Shown: in pieces, positions 51,494 to 60,372 of the stretch
Position numbering within the stretch: the stretch's first letter is position 1
How the letters are laid out: each line of letters begins with the position of its first letter
Assembly (NCBI RefSeq): GCF_000472545.1
Contig: NZ_AWZV01000017.1
Location: forward strand, 101,290 to 165,289
DNA from: Burkholderia sp. WSM2232
GTDB taxonomy: Bacteria > Pseudomonadota > Gammaproteobacteria > Burkholderiales > Burkholderiaceae
DNA: 64,000 nucleotides
Direction: 5' to 3'
The notes under the pieces: model-generated
Database searches by the model: none
What the model was told of the DNA's origin: nothing
What the model saw: the letters and a program-made list of their open reading frames with translations, nothing else
Made by a program: the position numbers and the translations under genes

Positions 51494-52183
51494 TCAGACA
51501 GGTGCCGCTGCGCGCGCCGGGTCATTTGGCGCAGGCACGTCCCAGCGCGGCGGCGTCTCAGCCTTGAGCGTCACGCGAAACGCGCGAGCTTCGGTGTCCC
51601 CGGGATTGCGCAGGCTATGCGGCTGATCGGCGTCGAAAACGATCGCATCGCCCGTTGCCAGCAACTGGCGCTGGTCGTGCACGCTGACTTCCAGCGTCCC
51701 CTCGCTGACGACAAGGTTGATCGTCGTGCCCGGCGCGCGGCGCACGCCGGCTTCCGTATGCAACGGCGCAATGCGCAGTTCGTGGAATTCGGCGGCAGTG
51801 GGTTCGTTGTCCGGATAGAGCGGCCGGGCCGAAAAGCGCCCGTTCGCGCTGACGACGCGCGACGAGCGCTCCGCCGGCAGGTGCTCGAAGCCGTTGGTCG
51901 CGTGGCGGCGCAGGAAGGCGGCAACCGACACCCTCAACGCGGCCGCGACCTTGCAGAGCACCTTGATGGACGGCACGCTGCGCGCCGACTCGATCTGCGC
52001 GAGCATCGCGCGCGATACGCCGGAGGCTCGCGCGAGAGCGTCGAGCGATAACTGGCGCTCCGCGCGCAGACGCGCGAGGTTCACGCCAACCAGATGTTCG
52101 AGTGCATCGAAGGGTTCGGCGGCACGCGGCAGCGCGTCCGCATCAGCCGTAGGGTCGCGAACCAGAGCAAGCGGGGAATGCAT
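51494..52183 (-). CDS. XRE-cupin transcriptional regulator
   Basis: 229 residues from MHSPLALVRDPTADADALPRA, with GGAGG before the ATG at 52183. The helix-turn-helix is VNLARLRAERQLSLDALARASGVSRAMLAQIESARSVPSIKVLCKVAAAL (about residues 33-83). A cupin follows with APLHTEAGVRRAPGTTINLVVSEGTLEV and the barrel histidine in FDADQPHSLRNPG. Such fusions often control small-molecule metabolism by binding an effector in the cupin. Its targets are not evident; the MFS gene 140 bases away on the same strand is one possibility. Confidence 0.87.
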   Translation of the reverse strand: MHSPLALVRDPTADADALPRAAEPFDALEHLVGVNLARLRAERQLSLDALARASGVSRAMLAQIESARSVPSIKVLCKVAAALRVSVAAFLRRHATNGFEHLPAERSSRVVSANGRFSARPLYPDNEPTAAEFHELRIAPLHTEAGVRRAPGTTINLVVSEGTLEVSVHDQRQLLATGDAIVFDADQPHSLRNPGDTEARAFRVTLKAETPPRWDVPAPNDPARAAAPV

Positions 52184-52323
52184 GATTGCCTCCAGAAGCG
52201 CCGGCAGGCGGCGCGCAAGCAGTGACTGGAAGCAAGATAGCATCGCGCCCGGCTGCGCCCAACGAAGTTATCTTCACACTGTTATCAGCATTGCGGAGCG
52301 TTCTTGCGAAGCTCCGCATGCCG

Positions 52324-53514
52324 CTAGGCGCGCTCGCGCATCTCGACGCCACGCTTGCCGCTTGCCTGTCCGATGGGCGTGTCCATGCGCGAGGCGAACC
52401 ACGTCAGCAGCAAGGCGGCGACGCTTACCGCCGCGGCGACCCACGGCAAGGTATCGAGCGAATGGCCGTGATCGATGACCAGGCCGCCGAGCCACGCGCC
52501 GCCCGCATTGCCGACGTTGAAAGCGCCGATGTTCAACGTCGACGCAAGATTCGGCGCCTTTGCCGCCTTCTCGACCACGCGCATCTGCAACGGCGGGACG
52601 GTGGCGAACGCGGCAATGCCCCATACGAAAACAGTAATGGCCGCGGCAACCTGCGAATGGCTGGTGCGAGCGAATAGCGCCATCACCACGGCGAGCGCCA
52701 CGAGGATGCCCATCAGCGAAGGCATCAACGCGCGGTCCGCGAGCTTGCCGCCAACCGTGTTGCCGATCGTCAAGCCCACGCCGAACAACACGAGAATGAG
52801 CGTGACGCCGCGCGGCGAGAAGCCGCTCACCTGCTCGAGAATCGGCGCGATATACGTGAAGACGACGAACACGCCGCCGAAACCGAGCACCGTCATCGCG
52901 AGGGCGGTCCATACTTGCGGGTCTTTCAGCACCCGCACTTCGTGACCGAGGCCGGCGGGTCCGGCGTCGTGGCGGTTGGGCACCAGCGCCGTCACACCGG
53001 CAAGCGAGAGCACGCCGAAGGCGCTGACAATCCAGAACGCGGTCCGCCAGCCGAACTCCTGACCGACAAACGTACCGAACGGCACACCGAGCACGTTCGC
53101 GAGCGTGAGCCCGGTGAACATCAGCGCGATCGCGCTCGCGCGTTTTTCGGCGGGCACGAGCGACGCGGCCACTACAGCGCCGATGCCGAAAAACGAGCCG
53201 TGCGCGAACGAGGTCACGACGCGCGCGATCATCAGCACCGAATAGTTCGACGCGATCGCGCACAGCGTATTGCCGACGATGAACACCCCCATCAGCAACT
53301 GCAGCGCGAGCTTGCGCGGCATCCTGCTCGTGACGACCGCCAGCAGCGGCGCGCCCACCGCGACGCCGAGCGCATAGCCGCTCACCAGCAATCCCGCCGA
53401 CGGAATGGACACCGCAAGGTCGCGCGCGACCTCCGGCAGCAAGCCCATGATCACGAACTCGGTGGTCCCGATAGCGAAGGCGCTGATCGCGAGCGCGAGT
53501 AATGGAATCGGCAT
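52324..53514 (-). CDS. MFS transporter of the AraJ/YdhP type
   Basis: 396 residues from MPIPLLALAISAFAIGTTEFVIMGLLPEVARDL, a characteristic start of the YdhP/AraJ sugar-efflux-like branch, with twelve hydrophobic helices. SFAHGSFFGIGAVVAASLVP and FTGLTLANVLGVPFGTFVGQEFGWRTAFW are motif B and C regions. Export of arabinose-like compounds or drugs is the family role; the substrate is unknown. It follows the VOC gene after 16 bases, so the two make an operon facing away from the LysR gene. Confidence 0.9.
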   Translation of the reverse strand: MPIPLLALAISAFAIGTTEFVIMGLLPEVARDLAVSIPSAGLLVSGYALGVAVGAPLLAVVTSRMPRKLALQLLMGVFIVGNTLCAIASNYSVLMIARVVTSFAHGSFFGIGAVVAASLVPAEKRASAIALMFTGLTLANVLGVPFGTFVGQEFGWRTAFWIVSAFGVLSLAGVTALVPNRHDAGPAGLGHEVRVLKDPQVWTALAMTVLGFGGVFVVFTYIAPILEQVSGFSPRGVTLILVLFGVGLTIGNTVGGKLADRALMPSLMGILVALAVVMALFARTSHSQVAAAITVFVWGIAAFATVPPLQMRVVEKAAKAPNLASTLNIGAFNVGNAGGAWLGGLVIDHGHSLDTLPWVAAAVSVAALLLTWFASRMDTPIGQASGKRGVEMRERA

Positions 53515-53530
53515 GGTGGTTCTCCAGGTT

Positions 53531-53935
53531 TTACGGTTGAGCGTGATGCAGCGCCGTCACGAACTCGACGACGACGCCCGGCGCCAGCGCGACGAAAATC
53601 TGCATGGCGGCCTCTTGCGGACCCATCGGCGGCACTCGCGCCGTCTGGTAGCCGACGCTGCCGGCACTCAGGCGCCCGAGCAGCGCCCGCCATTCGGCGG
53701 CGCTTTCCAGACGGAACGCGATATGGTCGATGCGCGGCGCCGTGCGAAGCGACCCGCATGCGGACGGCGCCGTGGCCTCGACCAGATGCACCACCGGCCG
53801 CCCGTCGGCGTAGAGCCAGTAACCGTCGACGGAAAACGGCGGACGCGCGCCCTCGGTCAAACCGGCGACATCGACGAAAAAGCGGCGGGCCGTCTCGAGA
53901 TCCGCTGTGACGACGGTCGCGTGATCGAGCTGCAT
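53531..53935 (-). CDS. VOC-family (glyoxalase/dioxygenase-like) protein
   Basis: 134 residues from MQLDHATVVTADLETARRFFVDVAGLTEGARPP. The duplicated beta-alpha-beta-beta-beta unit is visible: WLYADGRPVVHLVEA in the first half and IDHIAFRLESAAEWRALLGRL with QIFVALAPGVVVEFV in the second. Metal-ligand candidates are His5 and His of VVHLVE, with Glu in VEFV. Such proteins act as glyoxalases, dioxygenases or resistance proteins. Co-transcribed with an exporter, a detoxification role is likely. Confidence 0.85.
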   Translation of the reverse strand: MQLDHATVVTADLETARRFFVDVAGLTEGARPPFSVDGYWLYADGRPVVHLVEATAPSACGSLRTAPRIDHIAFRLESAAEWRALLGRLSAGSVGYQTARVPPMGPQEAAMQIFVALAPGVVVEFVTALHHAQP

Positions 53936-54016
53936 GATTTCCGGCGGCTGCGGGCGCCGCATCGTTTGGAAGAGCCGAATTGTGGGCGCGCGACGCGAAT
54001 TTGATAATGGGCGTAG

Positions 54017-54037
54017 CATTTGAAGCATTTTCAAATG
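54017..54037. promoter_or_regulatory. Palindromic LysR-type operator between VOC operon and lysR
   Basis: CATTTGAA-GCATT-TTCAAATG is a perfect 8-base inverted repeat with 5-base spacing, containing the T-N11-A pattern of LysR binding sites. A further TTTGAAA half lies at 54041. It sits 16 bases before the lysR ATG and 81 from the VOC start. Confidence 0.8.
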
Positions 54038-54053
54038 TCTTTTGAAATTCTCT

Positions 54054-55037
54054 ATGGACAACCTCGGCGACATTCGCCTTTTCGTGGAGGCCGCGCAGCA
54101 AGGCAGCCTGTCCGCGGCGGGCCGCAAGATGGGGCTCACGCCCGCCGCCGCTAGTGCGCGCCTCGCCAAGCTCGAAGCCGGTCTGAAGGCGCGGCTTTTC
54201 GAGCGCACCACCCGCCAGTTGCGGCTCACCGACGAAGGGCGGCTCTATCTGAACTGCTGCCGCCAGGCGCTGCAATCGCTCGACGACGCCAAAGCCGCGC
54301 TGCAGGCCGGGCAAGGCGTGGTGCGCGGCAAGGTGCGAGTGTCGGCGACCTCCGACTTCGGGCGCAATCTGCTGATGCACTGGCTCGACGAATTCAATGC
54401 GCTCTACCCTGAAGTGACCTTCGCGTTGACGCTGTCGGACTCGCTGGCGAATCTCGTGCAGGAGGACATCGACCTTGCAATCCGCTTCGGCGTGCCGCAG
54501 GACAGCTCGCTCGTCGCCCGCAGGCTCGCGCGCAACCGGCGCGTGCTGTGCGCGTCGCCGGAATACATCGCGCGCAAGGGCGAGCCGAAAGACCCGAACG
54601 ACCTCGCCAACTTCGACTGCATCGTCCTCAGCACCGGCTCGGGCCCGGTCAACGAATGGCGTTTCACCCGCGGCGACGAAGTGCAGCACTACACGGTGCC
54701 GCTCGAAACCGCGCGGCAGACCAACGACGGCGCCGTCGCCCGCGAATGGGCGCTGCGCGGCTACGGCATCGCGGTCAAGTCGATGTGGGACGTTGAGGCG
54801 GATTTGCGCTCCGACGGCCTGAAGATTCTGCTGCGCGACTGGCGCTATCCGGACGCGCCGCTGCACGCGCTCTACCACCGCAACCGCTTCATGGCGCCAC
54901 GGGTGCGCGTGCTGCTGGATTTTCTGAGCGAGCGCTTCGCCCACGTGTCGGACGAACTGGAAAGCCTGCTTGGCTTGCCGCCCGAGCCGCCTGGCGCGCA
55001 AGCGGCCGACGAAGCCCTCGGCGGTGAAGGGCTATAA
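54054..55037 (+). CDS. LysR-family transcriptional regulator
   Basis: 327 residues from MDNLGDIRLFVEAAQQGSLSAAGRKMGLTPAAASARLAKLEAGLKARLFERTTRQLRLTDEG, the LysR helix-turn-helix. The effector domain follows with VRVSATSDFGRNLLMHWLDEFNALYPEVTF and DLAIRFGVPQDSSLVARRLARNRRVLCASPEYIA, as in the DmlR/CrgA-like group. It is divergent from the VOC-MFS pair and likely activates them. A TTG four codons upstream is an alternative start but lies at the edge of the operator. Confidence 0.9.
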   Translation: MDNLGDIRLFVEAAQQGSLSAAGRKMGLTPAAASARLAKLEAGLKARLFERTTRQLRLTDEGRLYLNCCRQALQSLDDAKAALQAGQGVVRGKVRVSATSDFGRNLLMHWLDEFNALYPEVTFALTLSDSLANLVQEDIDLAIRFGVPQDSSLVARRLARNRRVLCASPEYIARKGEPKDPNDLANFDCIVLSTGSGPVNEWRFTRGDEVQHYTVPLETARQTNDGAVAREWALRGYGIAVKSMWDVEADLRSDGLKILLRDWRYPDAPLHALYHRNRFMAPRVRVLLDFLSERFAHVSDELESLLGLPPEPPGAQAADEALGGEGL

Positions 55038-55145
55038 TATTGCGCTACACGGCAAGCGTACGCGAGCAGCATCCGTTCACGGCCGGGCGGGCCGCGCGAC
55101 CGGCTGAAAGCGCGGCTGGATGCGCCACAGGCCGCGCGAAGTGAT

Positions 55146-55200
55146 CCGAAGCGGGCTCGAAGCGGGGCCCAAATGGACCCGAAGCGGACCCAAGCGGCGC
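55146..55200. repeat. Short degenerate CCGAAGCGG repeats
   Basis: Four to five near copies of CCGAAGCGG or CCAAGCGG at about 11-base spacing in the 284-base gap before miaB. No gene or structured element is supported there. Confidence 0.55.
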
Positions 55201-55321
55201 AAAAACCAGCGGCGCACCAGCGCCCCGAAGCGCCGTCCCGCGGACATCCCGCACGCTTTCGCCTCTCCTTGACCTTTTTATACTGCGCCCCCAGGTTAAC
55301 CACTGCGACCGGCGAAATTCG

Positions 55322-56707
55322 ATGACCAAGAAAGTTTATGTAAAGACCTTTGGCTGCCAGATGAACGAGTACGACTCCGACAAGATGGTCGACGTACTCG
55401 GCGCGGCGGAAGGCCTCGTCAAGACCGACACGCCCGAAGACGCGGACGTGATCCTGTTCAACACCTGCTCGGTGCGCGAGAAAGCGCAGGAAAAAGTGTT
55501 CTCCGACCTCGGCCGCGTGCGCGAGCTGAAGGAAGCGAACCCCAATCTCATCATCGGCGTGGGCGGTTGCGTGGCGAGCCAGGAAGGCGCGTCGATCGTG
55601 GCGCGCGCGCCGTACGTCGACCTCGTATTCGGGCCGCAAACGCTGCACCGTCTGCCTCAAATGATCGACAAGCGCCGGGAAAGCGGCCGCGCGCAGGTCG
55701 ACATCACGTTTCCGGAAATCGAAAAGTTCGACCATCTGCCGCCTGCGCGCGTGGAAGGCCCGAGCGCGTTCGTGTCAATCATGGAAGGTTGCAGCAAGTA
55801 CTGCAGCTATTGCGTCGTGCCGTACACGCGCGGCGAAGAAGTCTCACGTCCGCTCGACGACGTACTGACGGAAATCGCCGGTCTCGCCGATCAGGGTGTG
55901 CGGGAAGTGACGCTGCTGGGTCAGAACGTCAACGCGTTTCGTGGCGCGCTGACGCTCGGCTCGTCGGAAATCGCCGACTTCGCGACGCTGATCGAGTACG
56001 TGGCCGAGATTCCCGGCATCGAGCGCATTCGCTACACCACGTCGCACCCGAAAGAATTCACGCAGCGCCTGATCGACACTTACGCGAAGGTGCCGAAGCT
56101 GGTAAGTCACCTGCATCTGCCGGTGCAGCACGGCTCCGACCGCATCCTGATGGCAATGAAGCGCGGCTACACGGTGCTCGAATACAAGTCGGTGATCCGC
56201 AAGCTGCGGGCAATTCGCCCGGACCTGTCCCTTTCCACGGACATGATCGTCGGATTCCCCGGCGAGACGGAAGAAGATTTCGACAAGATGATGGCGCTCG
56301 TACATGAGATGAAGTACGACACCAGCTTCTCGTTCATCTACAGTCCGCGTCCGGGCACGCCGGCTGCCAACCTGCCCGACGACACGCCGCGCGAAGTGAA
56401 GTTGAAGCGCCTTCAGCATCTGCAGGCCACCATCGAAGAAAACGTGCAGCGCATCAGCGATTCGATGGTCGGCAAGGTCGAGCGCATTCTGGTCGAACGC
56501 CCGGCGCGCAAGGATCCGAACGAACTCGCGGGCCGCACGGAGAACAACCGCGTGGTCAACTTCCCGGCGCCGGTGGCCTCGCATGCACGGCTGATCGGTC
56601 AGATGGTCGACGTGAAAATCGTCAAGGCGTACCCACATTCGCTGCGTGGCGAGCTGGTGCTGGTGCACGACCATGCAGAGAACGGCGCGAGCGCCACCAC
56701 CCACTGA
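55322..56707 (+). CDS. miaB: tRNA-2-methylthio-N6-dimethylallyladenosine synthase MiaB
   Basis: 461 residues from MTKKVYVKTFGCQMNEYDSDKM. The N-terminal UPF0004 domain carries Cys12 and two further cluster cysteines (NTCSVREKA; GGCVASQEG). The radical-SAM motif is Cys157-x3-Cys161-x2-Cys164 in EGCSKYCSYCVVPYTRGEE, and a TRAM domain closes the protein (VERILVERPARKDPNELAGRTENNRVVNF). It adds the methylthio group to i6A37 in tRNAs. It starts a plus-strand series with phoH, ybeY, corC and lnt, a gene order widely kept in proteobacteria. Confidence 0.97.
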   Translation: MTKKVYVKTFGCQMNEYDSDKMVDVLGAAEGLVKTDTPEDADVILFNTCSVREKAQEKVFSDLGRVRELKEANPNLIIGVGGCVASQEGASIVARAPYVDLVFGPQTLHRLPQMIDKRRESGRAQVDITFPEIEKFDHLPPARVEGPSAFVSIMEGCSKYCSYCVVPYTRGEEVSRPLDDVLTEIAGLADQGVREVTLLGQNVNAFRGALTLGSSEIADFATLIEYVAEIPGIERIRYTTSHPKEFTQRLIDTYAKVPKLVSHLHLPVQHGSDRILMAMKRGYTVLEYKSVIRKLRAIRPDLSLSTDMIVGFPGETEEDFDKMMALVHEMKYDTSFSFIYSPRPGTPAANLPDDTPREVKLKRLQHLQATIEENVQRISDSMVGKVERILVERPARKDPNELAGRTENNRVVNFPAPVASHARLIGQMVDVKIVKAYPHSLRGELVLVHDHAENGASATTH

Positions 56708-56806
56708 CTGACAACACACATCGACGCAGGCGCGCGGCGCCGCGCAACGCCTAAAACGCCCGCGCCGCCGCCCGCGTACTGAAACCGACAGGATCGACTC
56801 ATCGCC

Positions 56807-57880
56807 TTGAAAACCACTCAGCCGCATCTGGAATTCACCGCTCCGCGCGACGACAACGCGCGGCTTGCCAACCTCTGCGGACCGCTCGACGAAAACCTGC
56901 GGCAAATCGAGCAGGCGCTCGACGTGACGCTGCAACGCCGCGGACACCGCATCACCATCCGCGGGCGCGGCGCGAAACTCGCGCTCACCGCGCTCGAAAA
57001 CTTCTACAACAACGCGCGCGATCCGCTGTCGGTCGACGACATCCAGCTTGCGCTCGTCGAAGTGCGGCACCCGGCGCGGCATCGCACGAACGGCAACGGC
57101 AACGGTGACGAAGCGGGCGAGCCGGGCTTTCCCGGCAATCCCGACCATCCGTTCGACCAACCCGCCGACAGCGGCGACGACGACCTCGAGGAACTCGGCC
57201 CCAAGCTGTACACGCGGCGCGCCGATCTGCGCGGCCGCACCCCGGCGCAGCGCGAGTATCTGAAGCAGATCGTCTCGCACGACGTCACCTTCGGCGTGGG
57301 CCCCGCCGGCACTGGCAAGACCTATCTCGCGGTTGCCTGCGCGGTGGACGCGCTCGAGCGCGATCAGGTCAAGCGCATCGTGCTGACGCGCCCGGCCGTG
57401 GAAGCCGGCGAGCGGCTCGGCTTCTTGCCGGGCGATCTCGCGCAGAAGGTCGATCCGTACCTGCGTCCGCTATATGACGCGCTGTACGATCTGCTCGGCT
57501 TCGACAAGACCGCGAAGATGTTCGAGCGGCAGATGATCGAAATCGCGCCGCTCGCGTACATGCGCGGCCGCACGCTGAACCACGCGTTCATCATTCTGGA
57601 CGAGGCGCAAAACACCACACCCGAACAGATGAAAATGTTCCTGACGCGCATCGGCTTCGGCTCGAAAGCGGTGGTGACCGGCGACACGACTCAGGTCGAT
57701 CTGCCGCGCGGCCACAAGAGCGGGCTCATCGAAGCGCAGCAGGTGCTCTCGGACGTGCGCGGCATTGCGCTTACGCGCTTTACGAGCGCGGACGTGGTAC
57801 GGCATCCGCTTGTCGCGCGAATTGTGGAGGCATACGACGCGCATTCGCAGAAAACCGCGAGCCCGGCGGATTCCCGGTGA
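56807..57880 (+). CDS. PhoH-family ATPase (YbeZ)
   Basis: 357 residues from a TTG (reading KTTQPHLEFTAPRDDNARLANLCGPLDENLRQIE). An N-terminal KH-like domain (RRGHRITIRGRGAKLALTALENFYN) is followed by an acidic, glycine/asparagine-rich linker (about residues 95-140) and the PhoH P-loop GVGPAGTGKTYLAVACAVDAL near residue 166. Walker B is FIILDEAQNTTPEQ and sensor I GDTTQVDLP. It is thought to act with YbeY in RNA metabolism; that gene follows 60 bases downstream. Confidence 0.94.
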   Translation: MKTTQPHLEFTAPRDDNARLANLCGPLDENLRQIEQALDVTLQRRGHRITIRGRGAKLALTALENFYNNARDPLSVDDIQLALVEVRHPARHRTNGNGNGDEAGEPGFPGNPDHPFDQPADSGDDDLEELGPKLYTRRADLRGRTPAQREYLKQIVSHDVTFGVGPAGTGKTYLAVACAVDALERDQVKRIVLTRPAVEAGERLGFLPGDLAQKVDPYLRPLYDALYDLLGFDKTAKMFERQMIEIAPLAYMRGRTLNHAFIILDEAQNTTPEQMKMFLTRIGFGSKAVVTGDTTQVDLPRGHKSGLIEAQQVLSDVRGIALTRFTSADVVRHPLVARIVEAYDAHSQKTASPADSR

Positions 57881-57940
57881 GTCCGCCTCGACCGTGGGCA
57901 CCTGCCGCCGGACCACACTTCGCCTGAAACATCGAACAAG

Positions 57941-58402
57941 ATGAGCCGCGCTCCGAAACTGACGCTGAATCTGCAATTCCCCGCCGCCAAGGCGTGGCCT
58001 GAACACAAGGCGCTGCTGCCGCGCGCGACCGTGGCCGGCTGGATCAAAGCCGCGCTTTTCGCCGACGGCGAGCTGACCGTGCGTTTCGTCGACGCGGAAG
58101 AAGGCCGTACCTTGAACCGCACCTATCGCGGCAAGGACTATTCGACCAACGTGCTGACTTTCGCGTACGCGGAATCCGAAGACGATCCGGTGACGGGCGA
58201 CCTGATTCTGTGCTGCCCGGTGGTAGAGAAGGAAGCCACCGAGCAGGGTAAGCCGCTCATCGCCCATTACGCGCATCTGCTGGTGCACGGCACGCTGCAT
58301 GCACAAGGCTACGACCACGAAGCCGACGAAGAAGCCGAGGAAATGGAAGCGCTCGAAACCGAGATTCTCGGCAAACTGGGCTTTGCCGACCCTTATCGCT
58401 AA
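57941..58402 (+). CDS. ybeY: Endoribonuclease YbeY
   Basis: 153 residues from MSRAPKLTLNLQFPAAKAWPEHKAL. The zinc-binding motif His116-Gly-Thr-Leu-His120-x5-His126 in LVHGTLHAQGYDHEADEE is intact, as is TYRGKDYSTNVLTFAYAES with the conserved basic residue. It processes the 3' end of 16S rRNA and takes part in ribosome quality control. It lies between the PhoH gene and a gamma-glutamylcyclotransferase, all on the plus strand. Confidence 0.95.
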   Translation: MSRAPKLTLNLQFPAAKAWPEHKALLPRATVAGWIKAALFADGELTVRFVDAEEGRTLNRTYRGKDYSTNVLTFAYAESEDDPVTGDLILCCPVVEKEATEQGKPLIAHYAHLLVHGTLHAQGYDHEADEEAEEMEALETEILGKLGFADPYR

Positions 58403-58421
58403 CCGCCGCCCGGACTGAACC

Positions 58422-59135
58422 GTGAGCACCTTTGCCTCCGACGACGATGCCCGAATTCCGTGCCCGGACTATCCGCCCGCACTCGGCGAGTCGCGGCTCC
58501 TGACGGACGAGGAACTGCGCGCGTCGCTCGAATGCACGCTGCGCGACTGGGACCGGCGCAGCGACTTGTGGCTGTTCGGCTATGGCTCGCTGATCTGGAA
58601 TCCGGGCCTGCCTACGGTCGAAGCGACGCGCTCGAAAGTGCACGGATACCACCGCGGCCTGTATCTCTGGTCGCGCGTGAATCGCGGCACGCCCGAGGTG
58701 CCGGGGCTCGTGCTGGCGCTGGATCGCGGCGGCTCGTGCACCGGCATCGCGTTTCGCCTCGCGGCGCAGGGCGCGATGCCGCACCTCGAGGCGCTGTGGC
58801 GTCGCGAAATGGCGATGGGGTCATACCGGCCCGCGTGGCTGCCTTGCGTGCTCGCCGACGGCCGGCGCGTCGACGCGCTCGCGTTCGTCATGCGCCGCGA
58901 CGTGCCGAGCTACACCGGCAAGCTCGGCGACGACATCATCAGAACCGTGTTCGGCTGCGCTTGCGGCCGCTATGGCACCACGCTCGATTACGTGAGCCGC
59001 ACGGTGCACGCGCTGCGCGAAAGCGGCATGCCTGACCGCGCGCTGGAGGCGCTGCTGGAGCGCTGCGGCGCCGGCCGCGACGCGGACACAGCCGGCGCGG
59101 CGCTGCCTGTCACGCGGCCGCAAGCCGGTAAATAG
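58422..59135 (+). CDS. Gamma-glutamylcyclotransferase (ChaC-like)
   Basis: 237 residues from a GTG (reading STFASDDDARIPCPDYPP). The ChaC substrate-binding start LWLFGYGSLIWNPGLPTVE is at about residue 50, and the catalytic glutamate is in LEALWRREMAMGSY. VHGYHRGLYLWSRVNRGTPEVPGLVLALDRGGSCTGIAFRL matches the family barrel. It cleaves gamma-glutamyl units of glutathione to 5-oxoproline. The gene starts 19 bases after ybeY and is probably part of the same transcript. Confidence 0.9.
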   Translation: MSTFASDDDARIPCPDYPPALGESRLLTDEELRASLECTLRDWDRRSDLWLFGYGSLIWNPGLPTVEATRSKVHGYHRGLYLWSRVNRGTPEVPGLVLALDRGGSCTGIAFRLAAQGAMPHLEALWRREMAMGSYRPAWLPCVLADGRRVDALAFVMRRDVPSYTGKLGDDIIRTVFGCACGRYGTTLDYVSRTVHALRESGMPDRALEALLERCGAGRDADTAGAALPVTRPQAGK

Positions 59136-59408
59136 ACGCGCCCTACAGGCGGCAAAAGGGCCGCAGCAAGGCCCGCAGGCCGCACCTGGAACGCGGGTCG
59201 GAAAGCGCCTCTTTTACCTCGCCATTTTTTCCTGGCAACGCTTTTCACTGCGTAATCAGTTACGATTGACGCAAGGCCCGCGTCTTGCGGCGTTCCGGCG
59301 TCAGCCTTTTCATTCATCGCCCGGCCGGGTGGGACACGGTCCCGCCATGTGCCTGGTGTATCCTTAATGCTCCGCAACAGCGCGCCCAGTCTTGCCGGGC
59401 GCACTACC

Positions 59409-60302
59409 ATGAACGACACGTATCCCAGTCGACGCCACACCGACAAACCTCACGAAAAACGCTCGCTGCTCGAGCGTCTGACAGATTTCATCTCGCCCGA
59501 GCCCGACTCGCGCGCCGAACTACTGGAAATCCTGCAGGACGCACACGAGCGCAACCTGATCGACGCCGACTCGCTGTCAATGATCGAAGGCGTGTTCCAG
59601 GTCTCCGAACTGAGCGCCCGCGACATCATGGTGCCGCGCGCGCAGATGGACGCGATCAACATCGCGGACAGCCCCGCCGAATTCATCCCTTACGTGCTGG
59701 AAAAGGCGCATTCGCGCTATCCGGTCTACGAAGGCAACCGCGACAACGTGATCGGCGTGCTGCTTGCGAAAGATCTGCTGCGCTACTACGCCGAGGAAGA
59801 ATTCGACGTGCGCGGCATGCTGCGGCCGGCCGTGTTCATCCCCGAGTCCAAGCGCCTGAACGTGCTGCTGCACGACTTCCGCGTGAACCGCAATCACCTC
59901 GCCGTGGTGGTCGACGAATACGGCGGCGTGGCCGGCTTGATTACAATCGAGGACGTGCTGGAGCAGATCGTCGGCGACATTGAAGACGAATACGATTTCG
60001 ACGAGGAAAGCGGCAACATCATCGCCTCGCCGGACGGACGCTTCCGCGTGCGCGCGCTGACCGAGATCGAGCAGTTCAACGAGGCCTTCGGCACAGATTA
60101 CTCAGACGAAGAAGTGGATACCATCGGCGGACTCGTCACGCATCATTTCGGGCGCGTGCCGCACCGGGGCGAGAAGGTTCGAATCGACGATCTGATCTTC
60201 GAAATTCTGCGCGGCGACGCGCGCCAGATTCACGTGCTGCTCGTGCGGCGCGATCCGCTTGCCGGCCAGCGCGAGCGCGAGGCGCAGCACGTGCAGAGCT
60301 GA
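59409..60302 (+). CDS. corC: CorC/HlyC-type CBS-domain protein
   Basis: 297 residues from MNDTYPSRRHTDKPHEKRSLLERL. Two CBS domains follow a short leader: LSARDIMVPRAQMDAINIADSP with FIPYVLEKAHSRYPVYEGNRDNVIGVLLAKDLLRYY, then LRPAVFIPESKRLNVLLHDFRVNRNHLAVVVDEYGGVAGLITIEDVLEQIVGDIEDEYD. The C-terminal CorC_HlyC domain ends RRGEKVRIDDLIFEILRGDARQIHVLLVRR. Unlike full CNNM transporters it lacks the membrane domain. It is linked to Mg/Co efflux. lnt follows after 70 bases, a conserved pairing. Confidence 0.94.
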   Translation: MNDTYPSRRHTDKPHEKRSLLERLTDFISPEPDSRAELLEILQDAHERNLIDADSLSMIEGVFQVSELSARDIMVPRAQMDAINIADSPAEFIPYVLEKAHSRYPVYEGNRDNVIGVLLAKDLLRYYAEEEFDVRGMLRPAVFIPESKRLNVLLHDFRVNRNHLAVVVDEYGGVAGLITIEDVLEQIVGDIEDEYDFDEESGNIIASPDGRFRVRALTEIEQFNEAFGTDYSDEEVDTIGGLVTHHFGRVPHRGEKVRIDDLIFEILRGDARQIHVLLVRRDPLAGQREREAQHVQS

Positions 60303-60372
60303 GCGGCCCACCGCCGCAGGGCTCTTGCCCGAGTTTTTTCCACCCGCCACTTCTCACGCCGACCGCGCAACA

